Assembly: GCA_947503365.1 (NCBI GenBank)
Contig: CANNDT010000080.1
Location: 1-21,407, forward strand
DNA from: CANNDT01 sp945876205
Lineage (GTDB): Bacteria; Acidobacteriota; Vicinamibacteria; Vicinamibacterales; UBA2999
Reading direction: 5' to 3'
Length of the DNA stretch: 21,407 bases
Shown: in pieces, positions 1-7,002 of the stretch
Position numbering within the stretch: the stretch's first letter is position 1
Layout: each line of letters starts with the position of its first letter
The notes under the pieces: model-generated
The model's database searches: none
What the model was told of the DNA's origin: nothing
The model's input: the letters and a program-made list of their open reading frames with translations, nothing else
Translations under genes and position numbers: made by a program

Positions 1-1137
1 GCGTTCCTTCGTCGTCCGGTCGCGCACCAGCTCGACGCCGATCATCAGGCCGCGGCCGCGCACGTCACCGATGATCGGGTGCTTCTCCATCAGCGCCTTC
101 GCGCCCGCCATGAAGTGCGCGCCGACGACGTCCGCGTTCTTGATCAAGCTGTCGCGTAGCAGCGTGATGGTGGCCAGCGCCGCGGCACACGCCACGGGAT
201 TGCCGCCAAACGTGCTCGCGTGCGCGCCGGGCGGCCAGTCCATGAACTCCGAGCGCGCGGTCGCGATGCCGAGCGGCAATCCGGACGCAATCCCCTTCGC
301 GATCGTCACCACGTCGGGCTCGACGCCCGCGTGCTCGATCGCGAACATCTTGCCGGTGCGCCCCATCCCCGACTGCACCTCGTCGGCGACAAGGACGATG
401 CCGTGTTTGCTGGCGAGCTCGCGGAGACGCTGCAGGAACGCATGCGGCGGCACCAGGTATCCGCCCTCGCCCTGGATCGGCTCCACCACGATCGCCGCCA
501 CTTCGTCCGGCGGCACGAGGTGCACGAACAACTGCTGCTCGATGAAGTCGATCGACCTGGCCGCGCACTCGTCCGCGGACAGACCCGACCGATACATGTC
601 GGGATACGGCGCGTGATACGTCCCTGGCACGAACGGCGCGAATCCCTTGCGCTGCGTGATCTTGCTCGCGGTCAGCGAAAGCGACCCCATCGACCGGCCG
701 TGAAACGCGCCGAAGAAGGCAATGATGCCGTGGCGCTTGGTGTGGTACTTCGCCAGCTTGAGCGCCGCTTCCACCGCCTCGGTGCCCGAGTTGCCGAAAA
801 ACGACCGGTGCGGCCCGGTCATCGGCGCGATTGCCGACAGCGCCTCTCCCAGGCGCACCTGCACCTCGTAGTAGAAGTCGGTGCCCGACATGTGCAGGAA
901 CTTCCCTGCCTGCTCGACGATCGCCTTGACGACGTCCGGGTGGGAGTGCCCGGTCGAGGTGACCGCGATGCCCGCGGTGCAGTCGAGGAAGATGTTGCCG
1001 TCGACATCCTCGACCACGGCGCCGTCGCCGCGGGCGATGACGAGCGGGTAGTCACGCGTGTAGGAGGGCGACACCACCTTCGCGTCGCGATCGATAATCG
1101 CCTTCGCCTTCGGCCCCGGGAGCGGCGTCTTGATCAC
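1..1137 (-). CDS. Class III PLP-dependent aminotransferase (GabT/ArgD-like), C-terminus cut by window edge
   Basis: This is a fold-type I pyridoxal-phosphate aminotransferase of subgroup III, which moves an amino group from an omega- or alpha-amine donor to a keto acid. 379 residues are visible and the frame is open to the edge. Typical landmarks are the cofactor phosphate-binding NSGTEAVEAA near residue 116, FHG at 145-147, the PLP-ring aspartate in VADEVQSGMGRTG near 252, and the Schiff-base lysine in AKGIASGLPLG at about 281, followed by STFGGNP. The N-terminal part (CTAGIAVTSTGHSHP, MSGTDFYYEVQ) resembles proteins annotated as acetylornithine aminotransferase-family or 4-aminobutyrate aminotransferases. 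Relatives of this group also include ornithine omega-aminotransferases and amino-acid racemases, so the substrate is unresolved. The GTG start was chosen because it lies two bases after the cysS stop, which suggests translational coupling; a purine-rich GGAAGAAG lies upstream inside cysS. It is the last visible gene of the minus-strand run. Confidence 0.9.
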   Translation of the reverse strand, partial: MIKTPLPGPKAKAIIDRDAKVVSPSYTRDYPLVIARGDGAVVEDVDGNIFLDCTAGIAVTSTGHSHPDVVKAIVEQAGKFLHMSGTDFYYEVQVRLGEALSAIAPMTGPHRSFFGNSGTEAVEAALKLAKYHTKRHGIIAFFGAFHGRSMGSLSLTASKITQRKGFAPFVPGTYHAPYPDMYRSGLSADECAARSIDFIEQQLFVHLVPPDEVAAIVVEPIQGEGGYLVPPHAFLQRLRELASKHGIVLVADEVQSGMGRTGKMFAIEHAGVEPDVVTIAKGIASGLPLGIATARSEFMDWPPGAHASTFGGNPVACAAALATITLLRDSLIKNADVVGAHFMAGAKALMEKHPIIGDVRGRGLMIGVELVRDRTTKER

Positions 1138-1139
1138 GT

Positions 1140-2588
1140 CTATTTCTTCTTCCACCGGGTTCCACCCGGGTTGTCCTCCAACAGGATCCCTCGCTCCGCC
1201 AGCTCGCTGCGGATCCGATCGGCGGCGGCAAAATCACGACGATGTCGCGCGGCCTTGCGGTCTTCGATCAGCTTCTCGATCTCTTCGACGGCCACGGGAG
1301 GCTCCGCATCCTCGGCTCTCCGCAGGCTGATCACGCCCAGCACCCGGTCGAAATCCTCGAGCGCCTTCTGGACGTCCTGCGACTCGGCCTTGGAGATCGC
1401 CTTTGCATCAATCGCAGCATTCACATCCCGGACCAGTTCGAACACCGCCGCCAGCGCGGCCGCAGTATTCAAGTCGTGCTCGAGCGCGTCCTTGAATGCG
1501 GCGCGCGCCGTGGCGATCGACTTGGCTACATGAGGATGACTGCCGTCTCCAATGCCTGCCGCGCCGAAGCCCTCAGGCGAAGGCGGGACATCCTCGAGCC
1601 GCGCGAGGAAATCCACCATCCTCCGGATCGCCTCCTCCGCCTGGTCCATCCCGGTCCAGGTGAAGTTGAGCTGCTTCCGGTAATGCGACGAGAGCAGCAG
1701 GTAGCGCAGCGCCGACGGCCGGTGCCCGCGCTCCCTGATCTCCGCCAGCGTGTAGACGTTGCCGAGCGACTTCGACATCTTTTCGTTCTCGACGAAGAGA
1801 TGCTCGACGTGCACCCAGAAGCGCGCGAACTCGTGGTTGGTCGCGCCTTCGCTCTGCGCGATCTCGTTCTCGTGATGCGGAAAGATCAGGTCGATGCCGC
1901 CCGCATGGATGTCGATCGGCGGCTCGCCAAGCAGCCGCAGCGCCATCGCCGAGCACTCGATGTGCCACCCGGGCCGGCCCGGACCCGCACCGAAGTCCCA
2001 CGTCGGCTCGCCGGGCTTGGTCGCCTTCCACAGCACGAAGTCGCGCGGATCGTCCTTGGTGTACTCGTCCACGTCGACGCGCGCACCGTCTTTCATCCCC
2101 GCCACGTCGAGATGCGCCAGCTTCCCATACTGCGGCATCGTCGAAATCTTGAAGTAGATGGATCCGTCGCGCCGGTAGGTGTGGCCGTTCTTCTCGAGCG
2201 CGAGGATCATGTCGCTCATCGCGCGCAGGTTGGCCTCGTCGGTCGCGCGCGGCGTCTCTTCCGGCGTCTCGATGCCGAGCGTGTCCGAATCCTCACGGTA
2301 GGCGACGATCCACTTGTCGGTGTAATCGCGCAGCGGCAGTCCGGCCGCCTGCGACCCGGCAATCGTCTTGTCGTCCACGTCGGTGTAATTGACCGCCTCG
2401 TGGACCGCGTGGCCGCACAGATACTTCATCGTCCGGCGCAGCACGTCGAGGCAGACAAACGTCCTGAAGTTACCGATGTGCGCGCGGGCGTAGACCGTGG
2501 GTCCGCAGGCGTACATGCGCACGGTGTTGTCGCGCTGCGGCTCAAACGGTTCCTCGCGGCGGGTCAGCGTGTTGTAGAGACGGAGCAT
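1140..2588 (-). CDS. cysS: Cysteinyl-tRNA synthetase
   Basis: Class I aminoacyl-tRNA synthetase that activates cysteine with ATP and charges tRNA-Cys in the cytoplasm. The predicted protein has 482 residues, close to the usual size of about 460-500. It has the HIGH-type motif HIGN at 37-40 and a textbook KMSKS at 270-274. The zinc-site elements that discriminate cysteine are Cys28 in YACGPTVY, Cys212 in WHIECSAM and the histidines of FPHHENE near 238. The C-terminus has the common anticodon-binding tail (RRDFAAADRIRSELAERGI). The ATG at 2588 was preferred over an upstream in-frame start because MLRLYNTLTRREEPF is the conserved family N-terminus. The start overlaps the end of the preceding small gene by 25 bases. 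The downstream aminotransferase starts two bases after the stop. Identification is secure. Confidence 0.97.
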   Translation of the reverse strand: MLRLYNTLTRREEPFEPQRDNTVRMYACGPTVYARAHIGNFRTFVCLDVLRRTMKYLCGHAVHEAVNYTDVDDKTIAGSQAAGLPLRDYTDKWIVAYREDSDTLGIETPEETPRATDEANLRAMSDMILALEKNGHTYRRDGSIYFKISTMPQYGKLAHLDVAGMKDGARVDVDEYTKDDPRDFVLWKATKPGEPTWDFGAGPGRPGWHIECSAMALRLLGEPPIDIHAGGIDLIFPHHENEIAQSEGATNHEFARFWVHVEHLFVENEKMSKSLGNVYTLAEIRERGHRPSALRYLLLSSHYRKQLNFTWTGMDQAEEAIRRMVDFLARLEDVPPSPEGFGAAGIGDGSHPHVAKSIATARAAFKDALEHDLNTAAALAAVFELVRDVNAAIDAKAISKAESQDVQKALEDFDRVLGVISLRRAEDAEPPVAVEEIEKLIEDRKAARHRRDFAAADRIRSELAERGILLEDNPGGTRWKKK

Positions 2589-2824
2589 GATCCGATAGTC
2601 ACTTCCACGGGTCCATCGGCGCAACGCACCGTGACCGGAATGGTTGCCGTTGACGACGAGCCGGCGAACGATTCGCGCGCGGCCTGCTCCACTTTGCGTC
2701 CAAATGCGTCGGCGTCGGCCTCGCTGTGGCCGGCGTGCTTCGCGCCATGCGCTGCCAGGTCGCGCAGCATCGGCTCGAACCGTCGATCGGCCGGCAGCGT
2801 CAGGCTCAAGTCGAAGGTCGCCAT
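2564..2824 (-). CDS. Small protein of unknown function between ribF and cysS
   Basis: An 86-residue protein that I do not recognise with certainty. Its ATG shares a base with the ribF stop (TGATG), and its 3' end overlaps the cysS start by 25 bases. This placement argues for a real, coupled gene. The N-terminus reads as a beta strand followed by a helix-rich stretch (FDLSLTLPADRRFEPMLRDL, then a helix with many Ala, Glu and Arg). The C-terminal part looks like a beta hairpin (TIPVTVRCADGPVEVTIGS). That order loosely resembles the start of anti-sigma/GHKL ATPase-like regulatory domains (strand, helix, strand pair), but no ATP-binding N, G1 or G2 box is present, so an ATPase function is not supported. 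No signal peptide or membrane segment is seen. A GTG immediately upstream (2827) is an alternative start. Confidence is good that it is translated, low on function. Confidence 0.6.
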   Translation of the reverse strand: MATFDLSLTLPADRRFEPMLRDLAAHGAKHAGHSEADADAFGRKVEQAARESFAGSSSTATIPVTVRCADGPVEVTIGSCSVSTTR

Positions 2825-3762
2825 CACACCGACAACCGGGTAAACAATCTCTCCGCCCGCCGCTTGTCGGCTTCGATCTGCGTCTTCAACGCGTCCAGGT
2901 CGTCGAACCGCCGCTCGTCGCGGAGACGCTGCACGAATGCGAGGCGCACCGTGCGTCCGTACAAGTCGCCATCGAACCCGAGCACGTGAGTCTCGATCGT
3001 AGCCGCTGTCCCGTCGGCAAAGGTCGGCCGCACGCCGATGTTCGTCATGGCGGCGTGCACGATCCCGTCGACTTCGAGCGTCGTCGCGTAGACGCCATGC
3101 GGGGGGATCAGCTCGTTGGCCGTCTCGAGGTTCGCCGTCGGAAAGCCAAGCTCGCGGCCTCTCCTCTGGCCTTCGACCACGCGGCCATCCAGGAAGTAGG
3201 AATGGCCAAGCAGCGCCGCGGCCTCGTCCATGCGCGCTTCGGTGATGAGACGACGGATGCGGGTGCTGCTCACCACGAATTCCTTATAACGCACCGGATC
3301 GATCTTCTCCGCGCGAAATCCGAAGCGCTGCCCCAGCGTCTTGAGCGAGGTGAAATTGCCGGCGCGGTCATGCCCGAAGAGAAAATTGGCGCCCACCCAC
3401 ACTTCCGACACGCGCAGCCAGTCGACCAGCACGGCGCGCACGAACATTTCCGGATCCCACTTCGACAGCTCGTGAGTGAAGCGGACGACGGCCACCGCGC
3501 GAATGCCGGCGCGATCGAGCGCCTCGAGCCGCTGTGCCTTGGTCATCAGGAGCGGTGGCGCCTTGTCGGGCCTGACGACGCGAGGCGGATGCGGATCGAA
3601 GGTCATGGCCATCGGAATGCCGCCATGCTCGGCCGCGCCGCGCCTGACGCGTTCGATGATCTTGAGATGTCCGCGGTGAAGGCCGTCGAAGTTGCCGAGG
3701 GCCAGGACGGGATGCACCAGCCACGGCGGCCGCGCGTCGTCGGGAAAATGAAGGACTTCCAT
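2824..3762 (-). CDS. ribF: Bifunctional riboflavin kinase / FAD synthetase
   Basis: Converts riboflavin to FMN and FMN to FAD, using ATP in both steps. The 312-residue length matches bacterial RibF (about 310). The N-terminal nucleotidyltransferase domain has GNFDGLHRGH at 23-32, with the HxGH-type nucleotide-binding motif, and SSTRIR at 165-170, the ISSTRIR equivalent. The C-terminal riboflavin kinase domain has GRELGFPTANL at about 202-212, TNIGVRPTF at 240-248 and a glutamate in the following TIETHV segment, where the kinase catalytic acid is expected. The start at 3762 gives the expected short lead into the first strand and lies five bases after the stop of the metallo-hydrolase gene. The stop overlaps the start of the next small gene. 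Longer upstream open sequence in this frame runs inside the hydrolase gene and is not coding. Confidence 0.97.
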   Translation of the reverse strand: MEVLHFPDDARPPWLVHPVLALGNFDGLHRGHLKIIERVRRGAAEHGGIPMAMTFDPHPPRVVRPDKAPPLLMTKAQRLEALDRAGIRAVAVVRFTHELSKWDPEMFVRAVLVDWLRVSEVWVGANFLFGHDRAGNFTSLKTLGQRFGFRAEKIDPVRYKEFVVSSTRIRRLITEARMDEAAALLGHSYFLDGRVVEGQRRGRELGFPTANLETANELIPPHGVYATTLEVDGIVHAAMTNIGVRPTFADGTAATIETHVLGFDGDLYGRTVRLAFVQRLRDERRFDDLDALKTQIEADKRRAERLFTRLSV

Positions 3763-3767
3763 GCCGG

Positions 3768-4562
3768 CTACGAGGCGTCGACCTCGGCGTCGAGCACCAG
3801 GCCATCGTAAGCGAGTTCCACGCCGGCGGGCAGGCGCGCGTTGGTGTCCACGTACCCGAGATCGTGGCACATGTGCGTGAAGAACGTGCGGCGCGGCGCG
3901 ATGCGCGCGGTCGCGTCGAGCGCTTCGGCGATGCTGAAGTGCGTGGTGTGGGGACGGTCGCGCAATGCATCGATCACCAGCGTATCGACCCCCTCCACCA
4001 GCGCCCACGCCTCCTCGTCCAGGCGGTTGCAGTCGGTGAGGTAGGCGAAGCTGCCGAAGCGGAAGCCCAGAATCGGCAGGCTCCCGTGCCAGAGCGGCAC
4101 CGGCACCACCCGTACGCCGCCGACCGAGAACGGACCGTCGATGGTGTTGGGCTGGAGCCTGGGGACGCCGCCGCCCTCTTTGCGCGGCTTGGGATCGAAG
4201 ACGTACGAGAACGAGCCGCGCAGGCTCTCCCAGGTGCGCGCGCTCGCGTAGCACGGGATGGGACCGTGGTCGGCGACGTTGAAGCGGCGCACTTCGTCGA
4301 GCCCCATCACGTGATCCGCATGCGCGTGGGTGTAGAGGATGGCGTCGACGTGGGTGATGCCGTGCCTCAGCGCCTGCTGCCGGAGGTCGGTGCCCGTATC
4401 CACGAGAATCTTCGCGCGGTCGGGAACGTCGACGAAGATCGAAGGGCGAAGTCGTGAGTCGCGAGGATCCGTGGAGCGGCACACGGCGCATGAACAGCCG
4501 ATCATCGGAACACCGTGCGACGTGCCGGTGCCGAGAAAAATGATCCGCGCTGAAACGCTCAC
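3768..4562 (-). CDS. Metallo-beta-lactamase fold hydrolase, PhnP-like
   Basis: A 264-residue cytoplasmic metallo-hydrolase. Landmarks are the N-terminal IIFLGTGTSHGVP strand, a CxCxxC cluster (GCSCAVC at 22-28) followed by DPRDSRLRPS, and the metal-binding THAHADH at 78-84. Further histidines (VPLWHG, HTTHFS, FFTHMCHD) supply the rest of the dinuclear site. This architecture matches the PhnP-like branch that contains cyclic phosphodiesterases, including phosphoribosyl-1,2-cyclic phosphate phosphodiesterase. No phn genes are nearby, so the substrate cannot be assigned. The start used is a GTG at 4562, just inside the end of a repeat element. Starts further upstream would translate that repeat into a peptide beginning DPSTSSGSPRASRG, a pattern I know as repeat-derived, so they were rejected. 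The gene follows the DUF1844 gene by 40 bases and precedes ribF by five. Confidence 0.9.
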   Translation of the reverse strand: MSVSARIIFLGTGTSHGVPMIGCSCAVCRSTDPRDSRLRPSIFVDVPDRAKILVDTGTDLRQQALRHGITHVDAILYTHAHADHVMGLDEVRRFNVADHGPIPCYASARTWESLRGSFSYVFDPKPRKEGGGVPRLQPNTIDGPFSVGGVRVVPVPLWHGSLPILGFRFGSFAYLTDCNRLDEEAWALVEGVDTLVIDALRDRPHTTHFSIAEALDATARIAPRRTFFTHMCHDLGYVDTNARLPAGVELAYDGLVLDAEVDAS

Positions 4563-4605
4563 CCCTCGACTCGCTCGGGGTGACCCTGAGCTTGTCGAAG
4601 GGTCA
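4562..4605 (-). repeat. Intergenic palindromic repeat spanning the DUF1844 stop and the hydrolase start
   Basis: Read on the plus strand, it contains CCCTCGACTCGCTCGGGG followed by a 7-base stem TGACCCT (4581-4587) and AGGGTCA (4599-4605). The latter includes the DUF1844 stop codon on the minus strand. Translated copies give the peptide pattern PSTSSGSP or PERVEG that is common in high-GC genomes as repeat-derived sequence. A related core recurs inside mazG near 5354-5374. Confidence 0.7.
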
Positions 4606-4923
4606 AGGGATGATGATGCGCGACTGCGACGCGGCTGGGGCGCCTGCCTTGCTGACCTCGACAAAGCGCACTCGCAGCTCGTAGAGGAGCTGCTCGAGCA
4701 ACTGCCGCTCCTCGGCTGTGAGGTTTCCGCGGGTCTTTTCCTCGAGCAGCGACAGGATGTCGATCATCTGCTGCGCGGCCGGGAGGTGCGGCTCCATCTT
4801 GTGGCCGCTGACCGGATCTTCGGTATCGCCCAGGTGCACGGCTGTCGTGTGCGCGAGCGACAGCACGAAGGCGATGAAGTTGATGGCCGGTGACTGCTTT
4901 TCCGTCTGTGATTCGTCTGCCAT
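4603..4923 (-). CDS. DUF1844 domain protein
   Basis: A 106-residue protein matching the DUF1844 family, whose function is unknown. The recognisable core is FIAFVLSLAHTTAVHLGD at about residues 16-33, then a segment equivalent to the family's proline and Leu-rich PHLPAAQQMIDILSLLEEKT, and LTAEERQLLEQLLYELRVRFVE at the C-terminal side. These read as amphipathic helices with no signal peptide. The ATG at 4923 was preferred to an upstream TTG. It is the first gene of the minus-strand run that leads to the hydrolase, ribF and cysS. It is divergent from mazG with only 32 bases between the starts. A TACCAT hexamer on the minus strand (4949-4944) could be its -10 element and would give a leader of about 13 bases. 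The stop lies within the repeat element that fills the gap to the next gene. Confidence 0.9.
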   Translation of the reverse strand: MADESQTEKQSPAINFIAFVLSLAHTTAVHLGDTEDPVSGHKMEPHLPAAQQMIDILSLLEEKTRGNLTAEERQLLEQLLYELRVRFVEVSKAGAPAASQSRIIIP

Positions 4924-4943
4924 ATGGTCCAAAAGTCGAATGG

Positions 4944-4949
4944 TAGCAT
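4944..4949 (+). promoter_or_regulatory. Candidate -10 element for leaderless mazG transcript
   Basis: The hexamer TAGCAT fits a TANNNT -10 box and ends six bases before the mazG ATG, so transcription would begin at or next to the start codon. There is no convincing Shine-Dalgarno sequence before the ATG, and no clear -35 was found. The same -10 to ATG spacing occurs at the xdhC-family gene. Confidence 0.4.
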
Positions 4950-4955
4950 GGCGAC

Positions 4956-5810
4956 ATGCCCGAGACCGCCGGCAGCCGGTTCGACCGGCTCATTGAGATC
5001 ATGCGGACGCTGCGCGCGCCCGGTGGGTGCCCGTGGGACCGCGAGCAGACCCTCGCCTCGCTCAGACCGTTCGTCCTCGAGGAAACCTACGAGGTGCTCG
5101 AAGCGATCGAGAGCGGCACGCCCGAGAACCTCCGCGAGGAGCTGGGCGATTACCTGTTCGAGGCGGTGTTCCTGGCGCAGATGAGCGAAGAGGCGGGCCA
5201 CTTCTCCATGGCCGACGCCATCGACGGCATCTGCGACAAGCTGATTCGCCGGCATCCGCACGTCTTCGCGCGTGAGGAGGGCGACGAGGGGATCTCGTCA
5301 ACCGTGGTGCTCGAGCGGTGGGAACAGATCAAGGCGCGCGAGCGCGAGGGGGCCCCCTCGACTTCGCTCGGGGCAGGCGGGTCCGCGAAGGCGCGCGGCA
5401 AGACGACGCTGAGCGGCGTGCCGAAGACGCTGCCTTCCTTGTTGAGGGCCTACGAAATCAGCGGGCGTGCGGCGACCGTCGGGTTCGATTGGGCCAAGGC
5501 AGGCGACGTGCTCGACAAGATCGAGGAAGAGGTCGCGGAGGTGCGCCACGAAGTCGAATCTGGCGCGACGGGAGACCTGTCGAAGGCGGAAGAAGAGATG
5601 GGCGACCTTCTCTTTGCTATCGCCAACCTCTCACGCAAGCTGCGCATCGAACCGGAGGCGGCGCTGCGAAGAGCCAACGAGAAGTTCACCAGGAGATTCG
5701 ATGCGGTCGAGCGCGCCTTCGCGGAGCGAGGCAAGGCGTTGCAGGATGCCACGCTGCAGGAGATGGAGGACGAGTGGCAGCGGGTGAAAGTGTCCCTGTC
5801 GGACTCGTGA
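4956..5810 (+). CDS. mazG: Nucleoside triphosphate pyrophosphohydrolase MazG
   Basis: Hydrolyses NTPs or dNTPs to monophosphate and pyrophosphate, a house-cleaning role. The 284-residue protein contains two all-alpha MazG domains. Domain 1 has GGCPWDREQT at 23-32, EETYEVLEAIE at 42-52 and EELGDYLFE at 61-69, which together give the ExxE and ExxD magnesium sites. Domain 2 follows LPSLLRAYEISGRAATVGFDW and has EEEVAEVRHE at 190-199 and EEEMGDLLFAIANL at 212-225. The interdomain linker is odd: residues 132-145 (GAPSTSLGAGGSAK) are encoded by a copy of a palindromic repeat related to the one at 4562-4605. The reading frame is intact through it. The gene diverges from the DUF1844 gene and abuts the stop of the convergent unknown gene with no base between. 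Family assignment is secure. Confidence 0.96.
   Translation: MPETAGSRFDRLIEIMRTLRAPGGCPWDREQTLASLRPFVLEETYEVLEAIESGTPENLREELGDYLFEAVFLAQMSEEAGHFSMADAIDGICDKLIRRHPHVFAREEGDEGISSTVVLERWEQIKAREREGAPSTSLGAGGSAKARGKTTLSGVPKTLPSLLRAYEISGRAATVGFDWAKAGDVLDKIEEEVAEVRHEVESGATGDLSKAEEEMGDLLFAIANLSRKLRIEPEAALRRANEKFTRRFDAVERAFAERGKALQDATLQEMEDEWQRVKVSLSDS
5353..5374 (+). repeat. In-frame palindromic repeat in the mazG linker
   Basis: The core CCCTCGACTTCGCTCGGGG differs by one inserted base from CCCTCGACTCGCTCGGGG at 4563-4580. It is translated as part of GAPSTSLGA and falls between the two MazG domains, where extra sequence is easily tolerated. Confidence 0.6.
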
Positions 5811-6449
5811 CTAGCTGTCGACGCCCACGGCAATGACGATGAGCACCTGGTAGTCCTGCTTGTTGCAGCCCTCGACGGAGGGCATCGGTCCACCTGGAGT
5901 CACCGGAAACGCCGACTGCTTCGCGTTGGCGGGCGTGCAGGCATTGGCGCCCCTGCTTCCCGGCGTATAGCGTCCGGAGCGGCATCCCAGGTGCGTCACA
6001 TCCCAGAGCGTCGCGCCGTCGGCGAGCTCCCAGCGCGCATTACCGTTCTTGTCCTTCGGATAGACCGTCAGCGCCGCCGTCGTCTCGCGGTCGCCGGTGA
6101 CCATGTACTTGCCGGGCGGGAGCGGGAAGTCCGGCTTCTCCATGATCAGGCCGTGCTCTTCGAGCCACCAGTCCGCGTTGTCGAATGTCCACTGCGCTGG
6201 AGCGACACCACCTGCGGCCTTCAGTGCCGTATAGCGGTCCAGCTCGACGCCACGAGGACCGGGATCCTGGCGCCACAGACCCCACGATTCCGCACCGTTG
6301 CCCGACTTCGCATGTGAATCACCCAGGGCCGCGATGAACTGCGTCGGAATCCGCTTGAACTTGGTCGTCTCTTTACCTTGAGCGTGAGTCGACGGTCCGA
6401 AGGCGGCCATGATCACAAGAAATCCAATCGCAAGGCGTGCGCGGCTCAT
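5811..6449 (-). CDS. Secreted protein of unknown function
   Basis: A 212-residue protein that I do not recognise. The N-terminus MSRARLAIGFLVIMAAFGPSTHAQ is a clear Sec signal peptide: two arginines, a hydrophobic run, then a THAQ cleavage region, with no lipobox cysteine. The mature part has WGLWRQDPGPRGVELDRY, then WTFDNADWWLEEHGLIMEKPDFPLPPGKYMVTGD, which looks like a beta-rich domain rich in tryptophan and proline. Three cysteines lie towards the C-terminus (LGCRSG, ANACTP, EGCNKQ), and the end VLIVIAVGVDS is hydrophobic. The ATG at 6449 is preceded by GGAG nine to twelve bases upstream and by a TATATT hexamer. Upstream in-frame sequence reads through repeats and is rejected. The gene is convergent with mazG, the two stop codons touching. 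No neighbour points to a function. Confidence 0.75.
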   Translation of the reverse strand: MSRARLAIGFLVIMAAFGPSTHAQGKETTKFKRIPTQFIAALGDSHAKSGNGAESWGLWRQDPGPRGVELDRYTALKAAGGVAPAQWTFDNADWWLEEHGLIMEKPDFPLPPGKYMVTGDRETTAALTVYPKDKNGNARWELADGATLWDVTHLGCRSGRYTPGSRGANACTPANAKQSAFPVTPGGPMPSVEGCNKQDYQVLIVIAVGVDS

Positions 6450-6497
6450 CAGGTGCTCCGTTCTCCGGCTGTGGCGGCGAGCCAGTTCGTACTCGCA

Positions 6498-6503
6498 AAT
6501 ATA
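6498..6503 (-). promoter_or_regulatory. Candidate -10 element for the secreted-protein gene
   Basis: On the minus strand this reads TATATT inside the AT-rich run TATATATTT, which stands out in a GC-rich window. It would place the transcript start about 40 bases before the ATG at 6449. The adjacent left CACGAAG cluster (from 6521) occupies the region where a -35 element would lie, and no good -35 is visible. Confidence 0.4.
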
Positions 6504-6520
6504 TACCCACCTCCGATCTG

Positions 6521-6591
6521 AAACCACGAAGGGCACGAAGAACTCGGACGCTAGCCACGAAGATCACTGCCGTTGCCACGAAGGCACGAAG
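6521..6591 (+). repeat. Left CACGAAG cluster
   Basis: Five CACGAAG units in the same direction with irregular spacing (8 to 22 bases). The cluster ends five bases before the GxxExxY stop codon. Confidence 0.8.
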
Positions 6592-6595
6592 ACTC

Positions 6596-6994
6596 TCACA
6601 CCACGACCCGCTTGATACCCTCCTTCAGCAGCGGCAGGTTGAAATTGATCAGTAGACCTGCCCTGATTCCTGTTGTTCGCAGGTAGGAGATGAGCTTCGC
6701 CTGGAAGACTGGATCCATCCGCGATACGGCCTTCAACTCCAGGATGAGTGAATTGGCAACAATCAAATCGACGCGCTGCCCGGATATTGGAGTGTCGCGA
6801 TAGGTCACCGTAATCGGCCGCTCGCACTCGAAGGGAATCGAATTCGCCGCAAGCTCGATACACATCGCGCGTAAGTAGATACTCTCCAGAAAGCCAGGGC
6901 CAAGACGACGGTGAACCTCGATCGCGGCGCCGATGACGCGTTCGATCAAGGCTTCGGTTTCATCCGGGAGCGTGCTGAAGATGGATAACGGCAC
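6596..6994 (-). CDS. GxxExxY protein (PD-(D/E)XK nuclease-like family)
   Basis: A 132-residue protein with the defining motif GFLESIY at 34-40, preceded by IGAAIEVHRRLGPG. A typical PD-(D/E)XK arrangement follows: Asp76 in QRVDLIVA, Glu86 and Lys88 in LILELKAV, and then QAKLISYL near 99-106. The family is known as GxxExxY and is placed in the PD-(D/E)XK-like clan. Its biochemical role is not established, and nuclease activity here is inference from the motif. The start is a GTG preceded by AAGGAGGT, a strong Shine-Dalgarno sequence formed where the last repeat unit runs into the gene. Spacing to the GTG is short, about three to four bases. The protein ends in hydrophobic GIKRVVV, as is common in the family. 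It is flanked on both sides by inverted CACGAAG clusters, with comEC upstream and a secreted-protein gene downstream on the same strand. Confidence 0.9.
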   Translation of the reverse strand: MPLSIFSTLPDETEALIERVIGAAIEVHRRLGPGFLESIYLRAMCIELAANSIPFECERPITVTYRDTPISGQRVDLIVANSLILELKAVSRMDPVFQAKLISYLRTTGIRAGLLINFNLPLLKEGIKRVVV

Positions 6995-7002
6995 CTGACC
7001 TC

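Noticed and set aside
220..3810. Long open frames on the plus strand (220-1533, 1242-2843, 2644-3810) opposite the aminotransferase, cysS and ribF
   Set aside because: They are antisense to securely identified genes, are rich in Arg, Ala and Gly, show no recognisable motif, and are typical of high-GC codon structure.
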